Assembly: GCA_035699085.1 (NCBI GenBank)
Contig: DASSBG010000045.1
Span: forward strand, 1 to 64,000
Reading direction: 5' to 3'
Length of the DNA stretch: 64,000 bases
Source: DASSBG01 sp035699085
GTDB lineage: Bacteria; Pseudomonadota; Gammaproteobacteria; Xanthomonadales; Rhodanobacteraceae
Under the pieces are notes generated by a model. It did not search any database, was not told the DNA's origin, and worked only from the letters and a program-made list of their open reading frames with translations. Shown here one piece after another: positions 8,368 to 16,837 of this stretch. Position 1 is the first letter of the stretch; every line of letters starts with the position of its first letter. The translations under genes and the position numbers were made by a program.

Positions 8368-8454
8368 ATGCGCACTCCAATGGAAGCACTCAGCTCGGGT
8401 AGTGCGTTGCTCTACTATCCGAACACGGCTACAGCGAATGGCGATGCAGCCTGA
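8368..8454 (+). CDS. Tiny frame in the fourth, degenerate cassette
   Basis: A 28-codon frame (begins MRTPMEALSSGS, ends NGDAA) occupies the small fourth cassette. Its TGA stop falls in GCCTGAC, the position where the other cassette genes end in GCCTAAC. A purine-rich GAGAG precedes the ATG. It could be a truncated cassette gene, a small peptide gene or chance. There is no homology to judge from. Confidence 0.35.
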   Translation: MRTPMEALSSGSALLYYPNTATANGDAA

Positions 8455-8508
8455 CAATTCGTTCAAGAGGATGCCGCTACCCCTTTGGCTCAAGCTCAAG
8501 CGCCAGGC
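8449..8508 (+). other. Degenerate attC of the fourth cassette
   Basis: GCCTGACAATTCGTTCAAG and GCTCAAGCGCCAGGC resemble attC ends, but the core bases have changed (TGAC for TAAC and GCCAGGC for GTTAGGC). The left end also does not complement the cassette's 5' end (GTTAGGTGGCA). It is probably decayed and marks the right end of the cluster. Confidence 0.55.
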
Positions 8509-8611
8509 CTGAAAAAACGGCGTCAGCTTCGCTTGTCATTTGATGCAAGGTGGCGGCGTCGGCCGGCTCGGCGCTCGGCCAATGCCGACTGCGGAATCGC
8601 CGCTCCCGGTG

Positions 8612-10405
8612 CTATGACGACGCGACGGCGCGCGCACGCGCGGTGGCCGGGGCCGCGGCCTGCAGCGCCTTGACGACGGCGGCGTGTTCGCTGCGCAGCC
8701 TGGCCGGCATGTGCTCGCCGTAGCTGTCGAGGTACTCGCCGATCGCGTCCATCTCCTCCTGCCAGCCGTCGCCGTCGATGGCCAGCAAGGCGTCGATGTC
8801 GGCGTGGCTGACGTCGGTGCCTTCGAGGTTGAGGTCCGCGGCGCGCGGCAGCACGCCGATCGGGGTCTCGGTGCCGTCGACTTCGCCGTCGACGCGCTTC
8901 AGCATCCACTCCAGCACGCGCAGGTTTTCTCCGAATCCCGGCCAGAGGAACTTCCCGTCGGCGTCCTTGCGGAACCAGTTGACATGGAAGATGCGCGGCA
9001 GCCTGGCGCCGGGCTTGTCGAAACTGAGCCAGTGGGCGAAGTAGTCGCCGTAGTTGTAGCCGCAGAACGGCTTCATCGCCATCGGGTCGCGGCGGATGCT
9101 GGCAACATCGGCGGCGGCGGCTGTCGCTTCCGAGGCCATCGAGGCGCCGACCAGCACGCCGTGGGCCCAGTCGCGGGCCTCGAACACCAGCGGCACCAGC
9201 GACTGCCGGCGGCCGCCGAAGACGATGGCGCTGATAGGCACGCCCTGCGCCGCCTCGGCTTCCGGCGACCAGCTCGGGCACTGGGTCGAGGCAACGGTGA
9301 AGCGCGAGTTGGGGTGCGCGGCCTTGCCGTTGCCGGGCTGGTGGTCGCGCCCTTGCCAGTCCTTGGCCGGCACGCGCTCGTCGAGGCCTTCCCACCACGG
9401 CTGCAGGTCGTCGGTGACGGCGACGTTGGTGAAGATGGCGTCGTGGCCAAGCATCTCCAGCGCGTTGGGGTTGGTCCTGACGCTGGTGCCCGGGGCCACG
9501 CCGAAATAGCCGGCCTCGGGATTGATGGCCCACAGGCGGCCGTCCTTGCCCGGGGTCATCCAGCAGATGTCGTCACCGACGGTCCAGACCTTCCAGCCGT
9601 CGCGGCGGTAGCCCTCGGGCGGAATAAGCATGGCGAGGTTGGTCTTGCCGCAGGCGGAGGGAAAAGCGGCGGCCACGTAGTGCGTCTTGCCCTGCGGGTT
9701 TTCTATGCCGACCACCAGCATGTGCTCGGCCAGCCAGCCCTCGCGCCGCGCCTGGTTGCTGGCGATGCGCAGTGCGTGGCACTTCTTGCCCAGCAGCGCG
9801 TTGCCGCCGTAACCCGAGCCGTAGGACTTGATGGTCAGCTCCTCGGGGAAGTGCATGATCCAGCGCCGCTCCGGGTCGAGTTCGCCGGTCGAGTGCAGGC
9901 CCTTGACGAAATTGCCGTCGCGTTCGATGCGCTTGAGTGCCGCGGCGCCCATGCGGGTCATGATGCGCATGTTGGCGACCACGTACGGGCTGTCGGTGAT
10001 CTCCACGCCGCAGCGCGAAATCGGCGAGCCGATCGGGCCCATGCAATAGGGCACGACGTACATGGTGCGGCCCTGCATGCAGCCGTCGAACAGTGCGTCG
10101 ATTTTCGCGTGCGCCTCGGCGGGCTCCATCCAGTGGTTGTTGGGGCCTGCATCGTCGCGCTCGGGCGTGCAGATGAGGGTCAGCTTCTCGACCCGCGCCA
10201 CGTCCTGCGGATTGGAGCGGTGCAGGTAGCAGCCCGGGTGGGTCTGCTGGTTGAGCTCGATCAGGTCGCCGCGCTCCAGCATCAGCGCGACCAGTGCGCG
10301 GTATTCCTCGTCCGAGCCATCGCACCAGTGGACGCTGTCAGGCCGCGTCAGGGCGGCAACCTCGTCGACCCAGTGGTTCAGTGCATCCAGTCTGCTCGCC
10401 ATCAT
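8612..10405 (-). CDS. pckG: Phosphoenolpyruvate carboxykinase (GTP)
   Basis: A 597-residue enzyme of the GTP-dependent class (EC 4.1.1.32) that converts oxaloacetate and GTP to phosphoenolpyruvate, GDP and CO2, the entry step of gluconeogenesis. It shows the PEPCK P-loop AFPSACGKTNLAML near residue 250, the metal-site region VGDDICWM, and IVFGGRRQSLVPLVFEA. Length and ends match the family over its whole extent. The start is the first of two adjacent ATGs. It stands alone, about 100 bp from the decayed cassette end. Confidence 0.97.
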   Translation of the reverse strand: MMASRLDALNHWVDEVAALTRPDSVHWCDGSDEEYRALVALMLERGDLIELNQQTHPGCYLHRSNPQDVARVEKLTLICTPERDDAGPNNHWMEPAEAHAKIDALFDGCMQGRTMYVVPYCMGPIGSPISRCGVEITDSPYVVANMRIMTRMGAAALKRIERDGNFVKGLHSTGELDPERRWIMHFPEELTIKSYGSGYGGNALLGKKCHALRIASNQARREGWLAEHMLVVGIENPQGKTHYVAAAFPSACGKTNLAMLIPPEGYRRDGWKVWTVGDDICWMTPGKDGRLWAINPEAGYFGVAPGTSVRTNPNALEMLGHDAIFTNVAVTDDLQPWWEGLDERVPAKDWQGRDHQPGNGKAAHPNSRFTVASTQCPSWSPEAEAAQGVPISAIVFGGRRQSLVPLVFEARDWAHGVLVGASMASEATAAAADVASIRRDPMAMKPFCGYNYGDYFAHWLSFDKPGARLPRIFHVNWFRKDADGKFLWPGFGENLRVLEWMLKRVDGEVDGTETPIGVLPRAADLNLEGTDVSHADIDALLAIDGDGWQEEMDAIGEYLDSYGEHMPARLRSEHAAVVKALQAAAPATARARAVASS

Positions 10406-10530
10406 GTTGTGCCCGTCGCCGACATGGCTTTGGACGTTAGCCGCCGGCTTTCCTCATTGCAAGGGAATGGCTGAACCGCACATGGGTCGGGCGCAGCGCG
10501 GGCGGATTGCACGCGGCCGCTGTCCGCAGG

Positions 10531-11115
10531 TCAGGGGATGAGGGTGTCGGCGAGGTGGGCGACGTAGGCGTCGAAGGCGTCATGGCTGAGCCGCGGCAGG
10601 CCGAGTGTCATGTTGATCTGCAGGAAGCCGACATAGGCGGCATACGTCAGCCTCGCGCGGTGCTCGGCGACCTCGCCCTCGAGTCCCGCCTCGCGGTAGG
10701 CCGCGGCGAGGAATTGCATGCGCCGCTGCGACACGCGCGCCATCAGGGGCAGCACCGCCGGGTGGTCCAGGGCTTTCAGCAGCGCCGCGTAGACGCGGTG
10801 CGACTGCAGCTCGCGCGCCACCACCTCGAACAGCGCGCGCAGCCGCCGTCGCGGGTCGACAATCGGCTCGATCTGCGCCAGCACGCGGGCCTCGTCCTGG
10901 TGCTCCCAGCGCTCCAGCGCCGCCTGCAGCAAGGCCTGGCGGCTGCGGAAATGCCAGTAGAAGCTGCCCTTGGTGACGCCCAGCCGCCGCGCCAGTGTCT
11001 CGACGGCGACGGCGCCCACGCCTTCCTCGGCGATCAACGCCAGCGTCGCCTGCTCCCAGTTCCCGGTGCCAAGGCGCTGGGGGCGTGGTGCGTCGTCGGA
11101 AACGGTGGTGGCCAT
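10531..11115 (-). CDS. TetR-family regulator, probably of fadE
   Basis: A 194-residue repressor with an N-terminal helix-turn-helix (about residues 20-65, including LARRLGVTKGSFYWHFRSR) and a helical ligand domain. The frame is open far upstream, but that extension is antisense to fadE and has no family character. The ATG at 11115 places the HTH at the normal distance. GGTGAGC heptamers, not a ribosome site, occupy the bases just before this ATG. It is divergent from fadE across about 200 bp containing a promoter and an 18-bp operator-like inverted repeat, so it probably senses a fatty acyl compound and controls fadE. That role is inferred from context. Confidence 0.88.
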   Translation of the reverse strand: MATTVSDDAPRPQRLGTGNWEQATLALIAEEGVGAVAVETLARRLGVTKGSFYWHFRSRQALLQAALERWEHQDEARVLAQIEPIVDPRRRLRALFEVVARELQSHRVYAALLKALDHPAVLPLMARVSQRRMQFLAAAYREAGLEGEVAEHRARLTYAAYVGFLQINMTLGLPRLSHDAFDAYVAHLADTLIP

Positions 11116-11118
11116 GGT

Positions 11119-11150
11119 CGTGAGCGGTGAGCGGTGAGCGGCGAGCGGTG
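11119..11150. repeat. GGTGAGC-type heptamers before tetR
   Basis: Four to five copies of GTGAGCG/GGTGAGC lie 4-35 bp upstream of the TetR start codon, where a ribosome-binding site would be expected. They belong to the same repeat family as 6374-6425, 18364-18391 and 52880-52915. Confidence 0.85.
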
Positions 11151-11196
11151 GTCGGCGAGCAAGGAAGCCCGGCCTTCCCTGCTCCCGGACGCCCCA

Positions 11197-11225
11197 TTGA
11201 CACCCGCCGCACATCAAACCATACT
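11197..11225 (+). promoter_or_regulatory. Sigma-70 promoter of fadE
   Basis: A perfect TTGACA at 11197-11202 is followed, after exactly 17 bp, by CATACT at 11220-11225. It points to fadE at 11317 and gives a leader of about 85 bases. The -10 lies inside the inverted repeat at 11219-11236, so a bound repressor would block it. Confidence 0.7.
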
Positions 11226-11236
11226 CAAGCGTATGG
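11219..11236. promoter_or_regulatory. Operator-like inverted repeat CCATAC-N6-GTATGG
   Basis: The two 6-bp arms are perfect reverse complements around TCAAGC. Size and spacing suit a TetR dimer, and the site covers the -10 of the fadE promoter in the tetR/fadE divergent gap. Binding by the adjacent TetR protein is inferred. Confidence 0.65.
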
Positions 11237-11316
11237 AAGCAAGCGGCGCGTGCTGCGCGTCCGTGGGCTGTGCTTAATCCTGCCGCCGCCGGCGGCAATC
11301 CTGAGGTTGTCGCGCC

Positions 11317-13782
11317 ATGTTCATCCTGCCCTTCGTTGCCGCGTTGATTGTCTCCGCTGCCTGCGCCTGGTTCCGGCTGGGGCTGCGCTGGTGGTCGATC
11401 GCCACGGCCGCCGCCATTGTTGTCGTCGGCCTGCTGTGCGGCACGCCGATCGCACTGGTGGTGACGCTGCTGGTATTTGCCGCCATTGCCGTGCCGTTGA
11501 ACATTGACGGTTTCCGCCGCCAGCGGATCAGCGCGCCGGTGCTCAAGACCTTCGCCAAGGTGACGCCGACGCTGTCGGACACCGAGCAGACCGCGCTGGA
11601 GGCCGGCACGGTGGGTTTCGAGGGCGAGCTCTTCTCCGGCAAGCCCGACTGGAAGCAACTGCTGTCCGAGCCGGTGCCGACGTTGTCGGCCGAGGAGCAG
11701 GCGTTCCTTGACGGACCGACCGAAGAACTCTGTGCGATAGTCAACGACTGGGAGATCACGCACGAGCTGGCCGACCTGCCGCCGGAGATCTGGGCCTTCC
11801 TGAAGAGCCACAAGTTCTTCGGCATGATCATCCCCAAGCGCTATGGCGGCCTGGAATTTTCGGCGCTGGCGCATTCGGCGGTGCTGCAGAAACTGGCCAG
11901 CCGCTCGATGACGCTGGCCTCGACCGTCGCCGTGCCCAATTCGCTCGGCCCGGCCGAATTGCTGCTGCACTACGGCAGCGACGCGCAGAAGGACCACTAC
12001 CTGCCGCGCCTTGCCGACGGCCGCGAGATTCCCTGCTTCGCGCTCACCGGCCCGACCGCCGGCTCCGACGCCACCTCGATTCCCGACTACGGCATTGTCT
12101 GCAAGGGCGAGCACGAGGGCGCCAACGTGCTGGGCCTGCGGCTCACCTTCGACAAGCGCTACATCACGCTGGCGCCGGTCGCCACGGTGGTCGGCCTGGC
12201 CTTCCGCATGTACGACCCCGAGCACCTGCTGGGCGACACCGAGGACCTCGGCATCAGCCTGGCGCTGCTGCCGCGCGAGACCGAGGGCCTGGAGCTGGGC
12301 CGGCGCCATTTCCCGCTGAACAACCCGTTCCAGAACGGCCCGGTGCGCGGCAAGGACGTGTTCGTGCCGCTGTCGGCGCTGATCGGCGGCCCGGAGATGG
12401 CCGGGCACGGCTGGCGCATGCTGGTCGAGGTGCTGTCGGTGGGCCGCGCCATTTCGCTGCCGTCCAACGCGGTGGGCGGCTCCAAGGCCGCGGCCGCGGC
12501 CACCGGCGCCTACGCGCGGCTGCGCAAGCAGTTCGGCCTGGCGATCGGCCGCTTCGAGGGCGTCGAGGAGGCGCTGGCGCGGATCGGCGGCCACACCTAC
12601 GCGGCCGCCGCGCTGTCGCGCGCCACCGCCGCGGCGGTCGACCGCGGCGAGAAGCCGGCCGTCACCTCGGCCATCGCCAAGTACCACGCCACCGAGTGGG
12701 GCCGCATGGTCGCCAGCGACGCGATGGACGTGCATGGCGGCAAGGGCGTGCAGTTGGGGCCGTCCAACTACCTCGGACGCGGCTGGCAGGGCGTGCCCGT
12801 CGGCATCACCGTCGAGGGCGCCAACATCATGACCCGCAGCCTGATGATTTTCGGCCAGGGCGCGATCCGCTGCCATCCGTACGTGCTCAAGGAAATGCGT
12901 GCGCTGGGAATCGACGACCCGGACGAGCGGCTGGCGACCTTCGACCGCGTGCTGTTCGCGCACATCGGCTTCGGCATCTCCAACGCCGTGCGCAGCCTCG
13001 TGCTGGGCCTCAGTTTCGCACGCATCGGCAAGGTGCCGGGCGATGCCTACACGCGGCGGTACTACCGCAAGCTCAACCGCTACTCGGCGGCGCTTGCACT
13101 GTGCGCCGACGTCGCCATGGGCGTGCTCGGCGGCAAGCTGAAGTTCAAGGAGAAGCTGTCGGCGCGCCTCGGCGACGTGCTCAGCTACCTCTACACCACC
13201 AGCGCCATGCTCAAGCGCTACGAGGACCAGGGCCGGCCGGAACTGGACCGGCCGCTGCTGGCATGGGCGTTCCACGACAGCATGTGGCGCACGCAGATGG
13301 CGCTGGACGGCATGATCCGCAACTTCCCGGTGCGCCCGGTGGCCTGGGTCCTGTACGCCCTGGTGTTCCCGTTCGGCCGCCGCGAGGTGCCGCCCTCGGA
13401 CCGTCTGGGCCACCGCGTTGCCGGCCTTCTGCTGGCGCCGAACGAGGCCCGCGCGCGGCTGCTGCAGTGGGCCAGCCTGGTGCCCTCGCCGAACAATGCC
13501 ATCGGCAGGCTCAACGCGCTGCTGCCGCAGGTGATCGCCGCCGAGCCCATCGAGCGCAAGTTCCTGAAGGCGCACAAGGCCGGGCAGATCAAGGCCCACG
13601 ACTACCTGGAGCAGCTGGCCGAGGCCGAGTCGCTGGGTGTATTGAGTGCCGAGGAGCACGCGCTGCTGCTGCGCGTGCATGAGGCGGGGGCCGAATTCAT
13701 CGCGGTCGACGATTTCACCACCGCAGAGATGGCGGCAGGCTGCAGGGATGCGGACGGCGACGAGGTTTCCGCGGCCGCATGA
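11317..13782 (+). CDS. fadE: Acyl-CoA dehydrogenase FadE
   Basis: An 821-residue flavoprotein of the long FadE type (E. coli FadE is of similar length) that catalyses the first oxidation of fatty acid beta-oxidation. Two N-terminal hydrophobic segments (about 1-25 and 28-55) suggest inner-membrane association. The dehydrogenase core (about 130-540) contains ALTGPTAGSDATSIPD and DVHGGKGVQLGPSNY. The C-terminal part carries the extra FadE domain. It is preceded by a strong promoter with an operator-like repeat, divergent from a TetR gene. Its TGA overlaps an in-frame ATG of the following sigma-factor frame (ATGA at 13779). Confidence 0.95.
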   Translation: MFILPFVAALIVSAACAWFRLGLRWWSIATAAAIVVVGLLCGTPIALVVTLLVFAAIAVPLNIDGFRRQRISAPVLKTFAKVTPTLSDTEQTALEAGTVGFEGELFSGKPDWKQLLSEPVPTLSAEEQAFLDGPTEELCAIVNDWEITHELADLPPEIWAFLKSHKFFGMIIPKRYGGLEFSALAHSAVLQKLASRSMTLASTVAVPNSLGPAELLLHYGSDAQKDHYLPRLADGREIPCFALTGPTAGSDATSIPDYGIVCKGEHEGANVLGLRLTFDKRYITLAPVATVVGLAFRMYDPEHLLGDTEDLGISLALLPRETEGLELGRRHFPLNNPFQNGPVRGKDVFVPLSALIGGPEMAGHGWRMLVEVLSVGRAISLPSNAVGGSKAAAAATGAYARLRKQFGLAIGRFEGVEEALARIGGHTYAAAALSRATAAAVDRGEKPAVTSAIAKYHATEWGRMVASDAMDVHGGKGVQLGPSNYLGRGWQGVPVGITVEGANIMTRSLMIFGQGAIRCHPYVLKEMRALGIDDPDERLATFDRVLFAHIGFGISNAVRSLVLGLSFARIGKVPGDAYTRRYYRKLNRYSAALALCADVAMGVLGGKLKFKEKLSARLGDVLSYLYTTSAMLKRYEDQGRPELDRPLLAWAFHDSMWRTQMALDGMIRNFPVRPVAWVLYALVFPFGRREVPPSDRLGHRVAGLLLAPNEARARLLQWASLVPSPNNAIGRLNALLPQVIAAEPIERKFLKAHKAGQIKAHDYLEQLAEAESLGVLSAEEHALLLRVHEAGAEFIAVDDFTTAEMAAGCRDADGDEVSAAA

Positions 13783-13850
13783 AGCGCAGTGCCGGCCGTG
13801 TCCCGGCCGCAGCGCTTGTGTCGGCGGCCAAGGTCGCGGAGCATAGGCAC

Positions 13851-14414
13851 ATGGCTTCCCAGCCGCACCCGCCGGACCCCGATCACCAGCGCCTGGAGGC
13901 GCTGCTGCACGAGCACGGCGCACGGCTGGGCGGCTGGCTGGCCCGCTACAACCTCGGCCGCCACGGCATCGACCCGGACGAAGTGGTCCAGGAGGTGCGC
14001 ATCCGGCTTTGGCAGGCGATCCAGCGTGACCGGTCGAGGCCGTTCAGTGCGTCTTATATCCAGAGGATCGTCGCCAGCACCGCGATCGACGCCATGCGCC
14101 GGTCACGGGTGCGGTCGTCCGAGCCGCTGCCGGAGGAGGACGAGGGTAGCGACCTGAGCATGGCGGACCTGGGGCCGCGGCCCGACCGGCACGCCAGCGA
14201 CGATCAACGCATGCTGATCCTGGAGCGCTGTCTGGCTGCACTTCCGGAGCGTCGGCGGATACCCATCGGCCTGCACCTGCAGGGCTTTGGTTTCCGCGAG
14301 ATTGGCGAACTGTCGGGGATTTCCGACGAGGCTGCGCGAAAGCTGGTGTCGCGCGGCATGGACGACTTGAAGAAGCTGTTGCGCGAAAGCGGATTGGGAG
14401 TAAGCGATGACTGA
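13851..14414 (+). CDS. RNA polymerase sigma factor of sigma-70/ECF type
   Basis: A 187-residue protein with sigma region 2 (DEVVQEVRIRLWQ, then SYIQRIVASTAIDAMRRSR) and region 4 (LPERRRIPIGLHLQGFGFREIGEL in outline, followed by DEAARKLVSRGMDDL). It has no region 1 or 3, so it is an alternative sigma factor. I favour the ATG at 13851, with GGAG about 11 bp upstream. An ATG at 13779 overlapping the fadE stop would add 24 residues and allow coupling to fadE. The next gene overlaps by 8 bp and encodes a membrane protein, the usual layout of a sigma/anti-sigma pair. Confidence 0.88.
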   Translation: MASQPHPPDPDHQRLEALLHEHGARLGGWLARYNLGRHGIDPDEVVQEVRIRLWQAIQRDRSRPFSASYIQRIVASTAIDAMRRSRVRSSEPLPEEDEGSDLSMADLGPRPDRHASDDQRMLILERCLAALPERRRIPIGLHLQGFGFREIGELSGISDEAARKLVSRGMDDLKKLLRESGLGVSDD

Positions 14415-15051
14415 GCCTGTCGACACGGCCAAGCTGGCCGAACTGTATCGCCGCCTCGGCGAGGCGCAGGCGTCGCCGTGGCTCACGCCCGAACTGCTGG
14501 CCTCGGCCGCCGAGGGGACCCTGGATGCGGGCGAATGCGAGCAGGTCGCGCGCGTGCTGGCGCAGTCTCCGCGGCAGGCCGACCTGGTGCGCGCGCTTGC
14601 GGGGCTGGCGCCGGCATCGCGCGTGCTGGCCGAAGCCCTCGCCGAGCGCCAATCCGAAGCGGGGGTTGCCGCCGGGGCCCGTTCGCACGCGCGCAGGCGC
14701 GGCCACCTGCGCGTGGTCGCTGCCATTCCGCGCCACGAGATTGCCGCGGCTGCCCGCCCGCCGGCGGCTGCCGCAGCCGCTGCTCGCGCACCGCGCCGCT
14801 CGCCGCGCCGGCTGCGCTGGGTCGCCGCCGCCGCCGTGGTTGCCGCCGTCGTCGGCGGTTTTGGCTGGCAGGGCCTGCACGACGTCCGGCCAGCGACCGC
14901 GACCGCAACGGCCACAGTCGCACCGGCCGCCACGCCGGCACCCGCCGACACCATCTTCAGCACGGGGATGAACGGTTCGCTGGCCGGCGCGAAGGCCGAC
15001 GTTGCCGACGAGATCTTCAGCTCCAGCTTCCACAGCCAGAAGCGCGGCTGA
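14407..15051 (+). CDS. Putative membrane anti-sigma factor
   Basis: A 214-residue protein with a helical N-terminal cytoplasmic part (about 1-75), an Ala/Arg/Pro-rich linker, one membrane segment at about residues 137-155 (WVAAAAVVAAVVGGFGW) and a short Ala/Thr/Pro-rich periplasmic tail. No zinc anti-sigma HxxxCxxC motif is present. Its overlap with the sigma-factor gene, size and single helix suggest that it holds the sigma factor at the membrane; this is contextual. The signal it senses is unknown. Confidence 0.65.
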   Translation: MTEPVDTAKLAELYRRLGEAQASPWLTPELLASAAEGTLDAGECEQVARVLAQSPRQADLVRALAGLAPASRVLAEALAERQSEAGVAAGARSHARRRGHLRVVAAIPRHEIAAAARPPAAAAAAARAPRRSPRRLRWVAAAAVVAAVVGGFGWQGLHDVRPATATATATVAPAATPAPADTIFSTGMNGSLAGAKADVADEIFSSSFHSQKRG

Positions 15052-15152
15052 TCCCCCTACGCTCGTTTTGCCCCCAGCGGGCATGATTGATCGGTGGTCG
15101 CTCCCGCCATGCGGACGCTCCCGTGCAGGAGCAACAGCATGCCGCAGCCGCG

Positions 15153-16757
15153 TCAGCCGCGCGGTTCCGGGCTGGCGTGTTCGCGGGTGGCGTCGAACGC
15201 GACCCTGGGCCAGCGCTCCTGGGTCAGCTGCAGGTTGACGCGCGAGGGTGCCAGGTAGACCAGTTCGCCGGCGCCATCCAGCGCCAGATGCTGGGCGTTC
15301 TTCTCGCGGAACTCCTCCAGCATGCGGGCGTCGTCGCAGCGCACCCAGCGGGCCGTGGCGATGGCGACGTTCTCGAAGGCGGAATCGACGCCGTACTCGT
15401 CCTTCAGCCGGTAGGCGACCACGTCGAATTGCAGCGCGCCGACCGCGCCGAGGATCAGGTCATTGGACATCAACGGCCTGAAGAACTGCGTGGCACCTTC
15501 CTCGGACAGCTGCTCCAGGCCCTTCTGCAGCGCCTTCATCTTCAGCGGGTCGCGCAGGCGCGCGCGGCGGAACAATTCGGGCGCGAAGTTGGGTATGCCG
15601 GTGAACTGCAGCGGCTCGCCCTCGCTGAAGGTGTCGCCGATGGAGATGGTGCCGTGGTTGTGCAGGCCGATGACGTCGCCCGGCCAGGCTTGGTCGACGA
15701 TTTCGCGGTCCGACGCCATGAAGGTCAGCGCGTTGGCGATCTTCACCTCCTTGCCGGTGCGCGTCTGCAGCATCTTCATGCCGGCGGCGTAGGTCCCCGA
15801 GCACACGCGCATGAAGGCAACGCGGTCGCGGTGCGCCGGATCCATGTTGGCCTGGATCTTGAAGACGAAGCCGCTCAGCGTGCCTTCGTCCGGGCTCACG
15901 GTGCGGGTGAGGGTGGCGTGCGGCTGCGGCGGCGGCGCGTGCTCGACAAAGAAGTCGAGCAGCAGTTGCACGCCGAAGTTGTTGACCGCCGAGCCGAAGA
16001 ACACCGGCGTCAGCTCGCCCGCCAGGTAGGCCTCGAGCTCGAACGGGTGCGAGGCGCCGCGCACCAGCTCCAGTTCCTCGCGCAGCTCGGCCAGCGCGGC
16101 GGCGCCGATGCGCGCCTCCAGTTCCGGATGGGCCAGGCCCTTGAGGATGGTCGAGTCCTGGCGGGTGAAGTTGCGCCCGCTTTCGTAGACGTGCACCTCG
16201 TCGCGCAGCAGGTGGTAGACGCCCTTCAGCCGCTTGCCCATGCCGATCGGCCAGGTCACCGGCGCGCAGGCGATGCCGAGCACCGACTCGACCTCGTCGA
16301 GCAGCTCGATCGGCGAGCGGCCCTCGCGGTCGAGCTTGTTGATGAAGCTCATGATCGGCGTCGCGCGCAGGCGGCAGACGTCCATCAGCTTGATGGTGCG
16401 CTCCTCGACGCCCTTGGCCACGTCGATCACCATCAGCGCCGAGTCGACCGCCGTCAGCACGCGGTAGGTGTCCTCGCCGAAGTCCGCGTGGCCCGGCGTG
16501 TCGAGCAGGTTGACGATCTTGCCGTCGTACGGGAACTGCATCACCGAGGAGGTGACGGAAATGCCGCGCTCCTTCTCCAGCGCCATCCAGTCGGAGGTGG
16601 CGTGGCGCGCGGCCTTGCGGCCCTTGACGCTGCCGGCCATCTGGATCGCGCCGCCGAACAGCAGCAGCTTTTCCGTCAGCGTGGTCTTGCCGGCGTCAGG
16701 ATGGCTGACGATGGCGAAGGTGCGCCGGCGCGCGGTTTCGGTCTGTTGGTCTGGCAT
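15153..16757 (-). CDS. prfC: Peptide chain release factor 3
   Basis: A 534-residue translational GTPase that recycles release factors 1 and 2 after termination. The G-domain motifs are SHPDAGKTTLTEK (G1), LDTPGHADFGED (G3) and SFINKLDREG (G4), followed by the domain II/III region of RF3. Length equals that of classical RF3 and the start MPDQQTETARRR is normal. It lies 80 bp downstream of xerD on the same strand and may share its transcript. Confidence 0.97.
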   Translation of the reverse strand: MPDQQTETARRRTFAIVSHPDAGKTTLTEKLLLFGGAIQMAGSVKGRKAARHATSDWMALEKERGISVTSSVMQFPYDGKIVNLLDTPGHADFGEDTYRVLTAVDSALMVIDVAKGVEERTIKLMDVCRLRATPIMSFINKLDREGRSPIELLDEVESVLGIACAPVTWPIGMGKRLKGVYHLLRDEVHVYESGRNFTRQDSTILKGLAHPELEARIGAAALAELREELELVRGASHPFELEAYLAGELTPVFFGSAVNNFGVQLLLDFFVEHAPPPQPHATLTRTVSPDEGTLSGFVFKIQANMDPAHRDRVAFMRVCSGTYAAGMKMLQTRTGKEVKIANALTFMASDREIVDQAWPGDVIGLHNHGTISIGDTFSEGEPLQFTGIPNFAPELFRRARLRDPLKMKALQKGLEQLSEEGATQFFRPLMSNDLILGAVGALQFDVVAYRLKDEYGVDSAFENVAIATARWVRCDDARMLEEFREKNAQHLALDGAGELVYLAPSRVNLQLTQERWPRVAFDATREHASPEPRG

Positions 16758-16837
16758 GCGTTTTGGTTCCGGGTTCAGCGCCAGGCACGTGGCATGACGG
16801 CCCGCAAAAGCCGGCCATTGTAGCGCTCCGCGAAGCC

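Larger units (their letters stand above)
6830..8508 (+). mobile_element. Integron cassette cluster without integrase (CALIN-like)
   Basis: Four consecutive units, each starting at a GTTRRRY core site (6830 GTTAGAT, 7315 GTTAGGC, 7840 GTTAGGC, 8346 GTTAGGT). Three are followed by a small forward gene whose end abuts the RYYYAAC half of an imperfect palindrome; the fourth holds a tiny frame and a decayed site. The 5' end of cassette 1 (GTTAGATGACA) is the exact reverse complement of TGTCATCTAAC at its own 3' end, and cassette 2 (GTTAGGCGCCA) matches TGGCGCCTAAC in the same way. Cassette 3 matches over 10 bases. That self-matching is the signature of cassettes excised and inserted as circles. 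Base composition is clearly lower in GC than the flanks. No intI gene is visible. Confidence 0.88.

Noticed and set aside
10531..13923. Very long open frame on the minus strand across fadE (over 1100 codons)
   Set aside because: Only its last 194 codons (the TetR gene) have protein-family character. The rest is antisense to fadE, with His/Arg/Gln-rich composition typical of shadow frames in GC-rich DNA.
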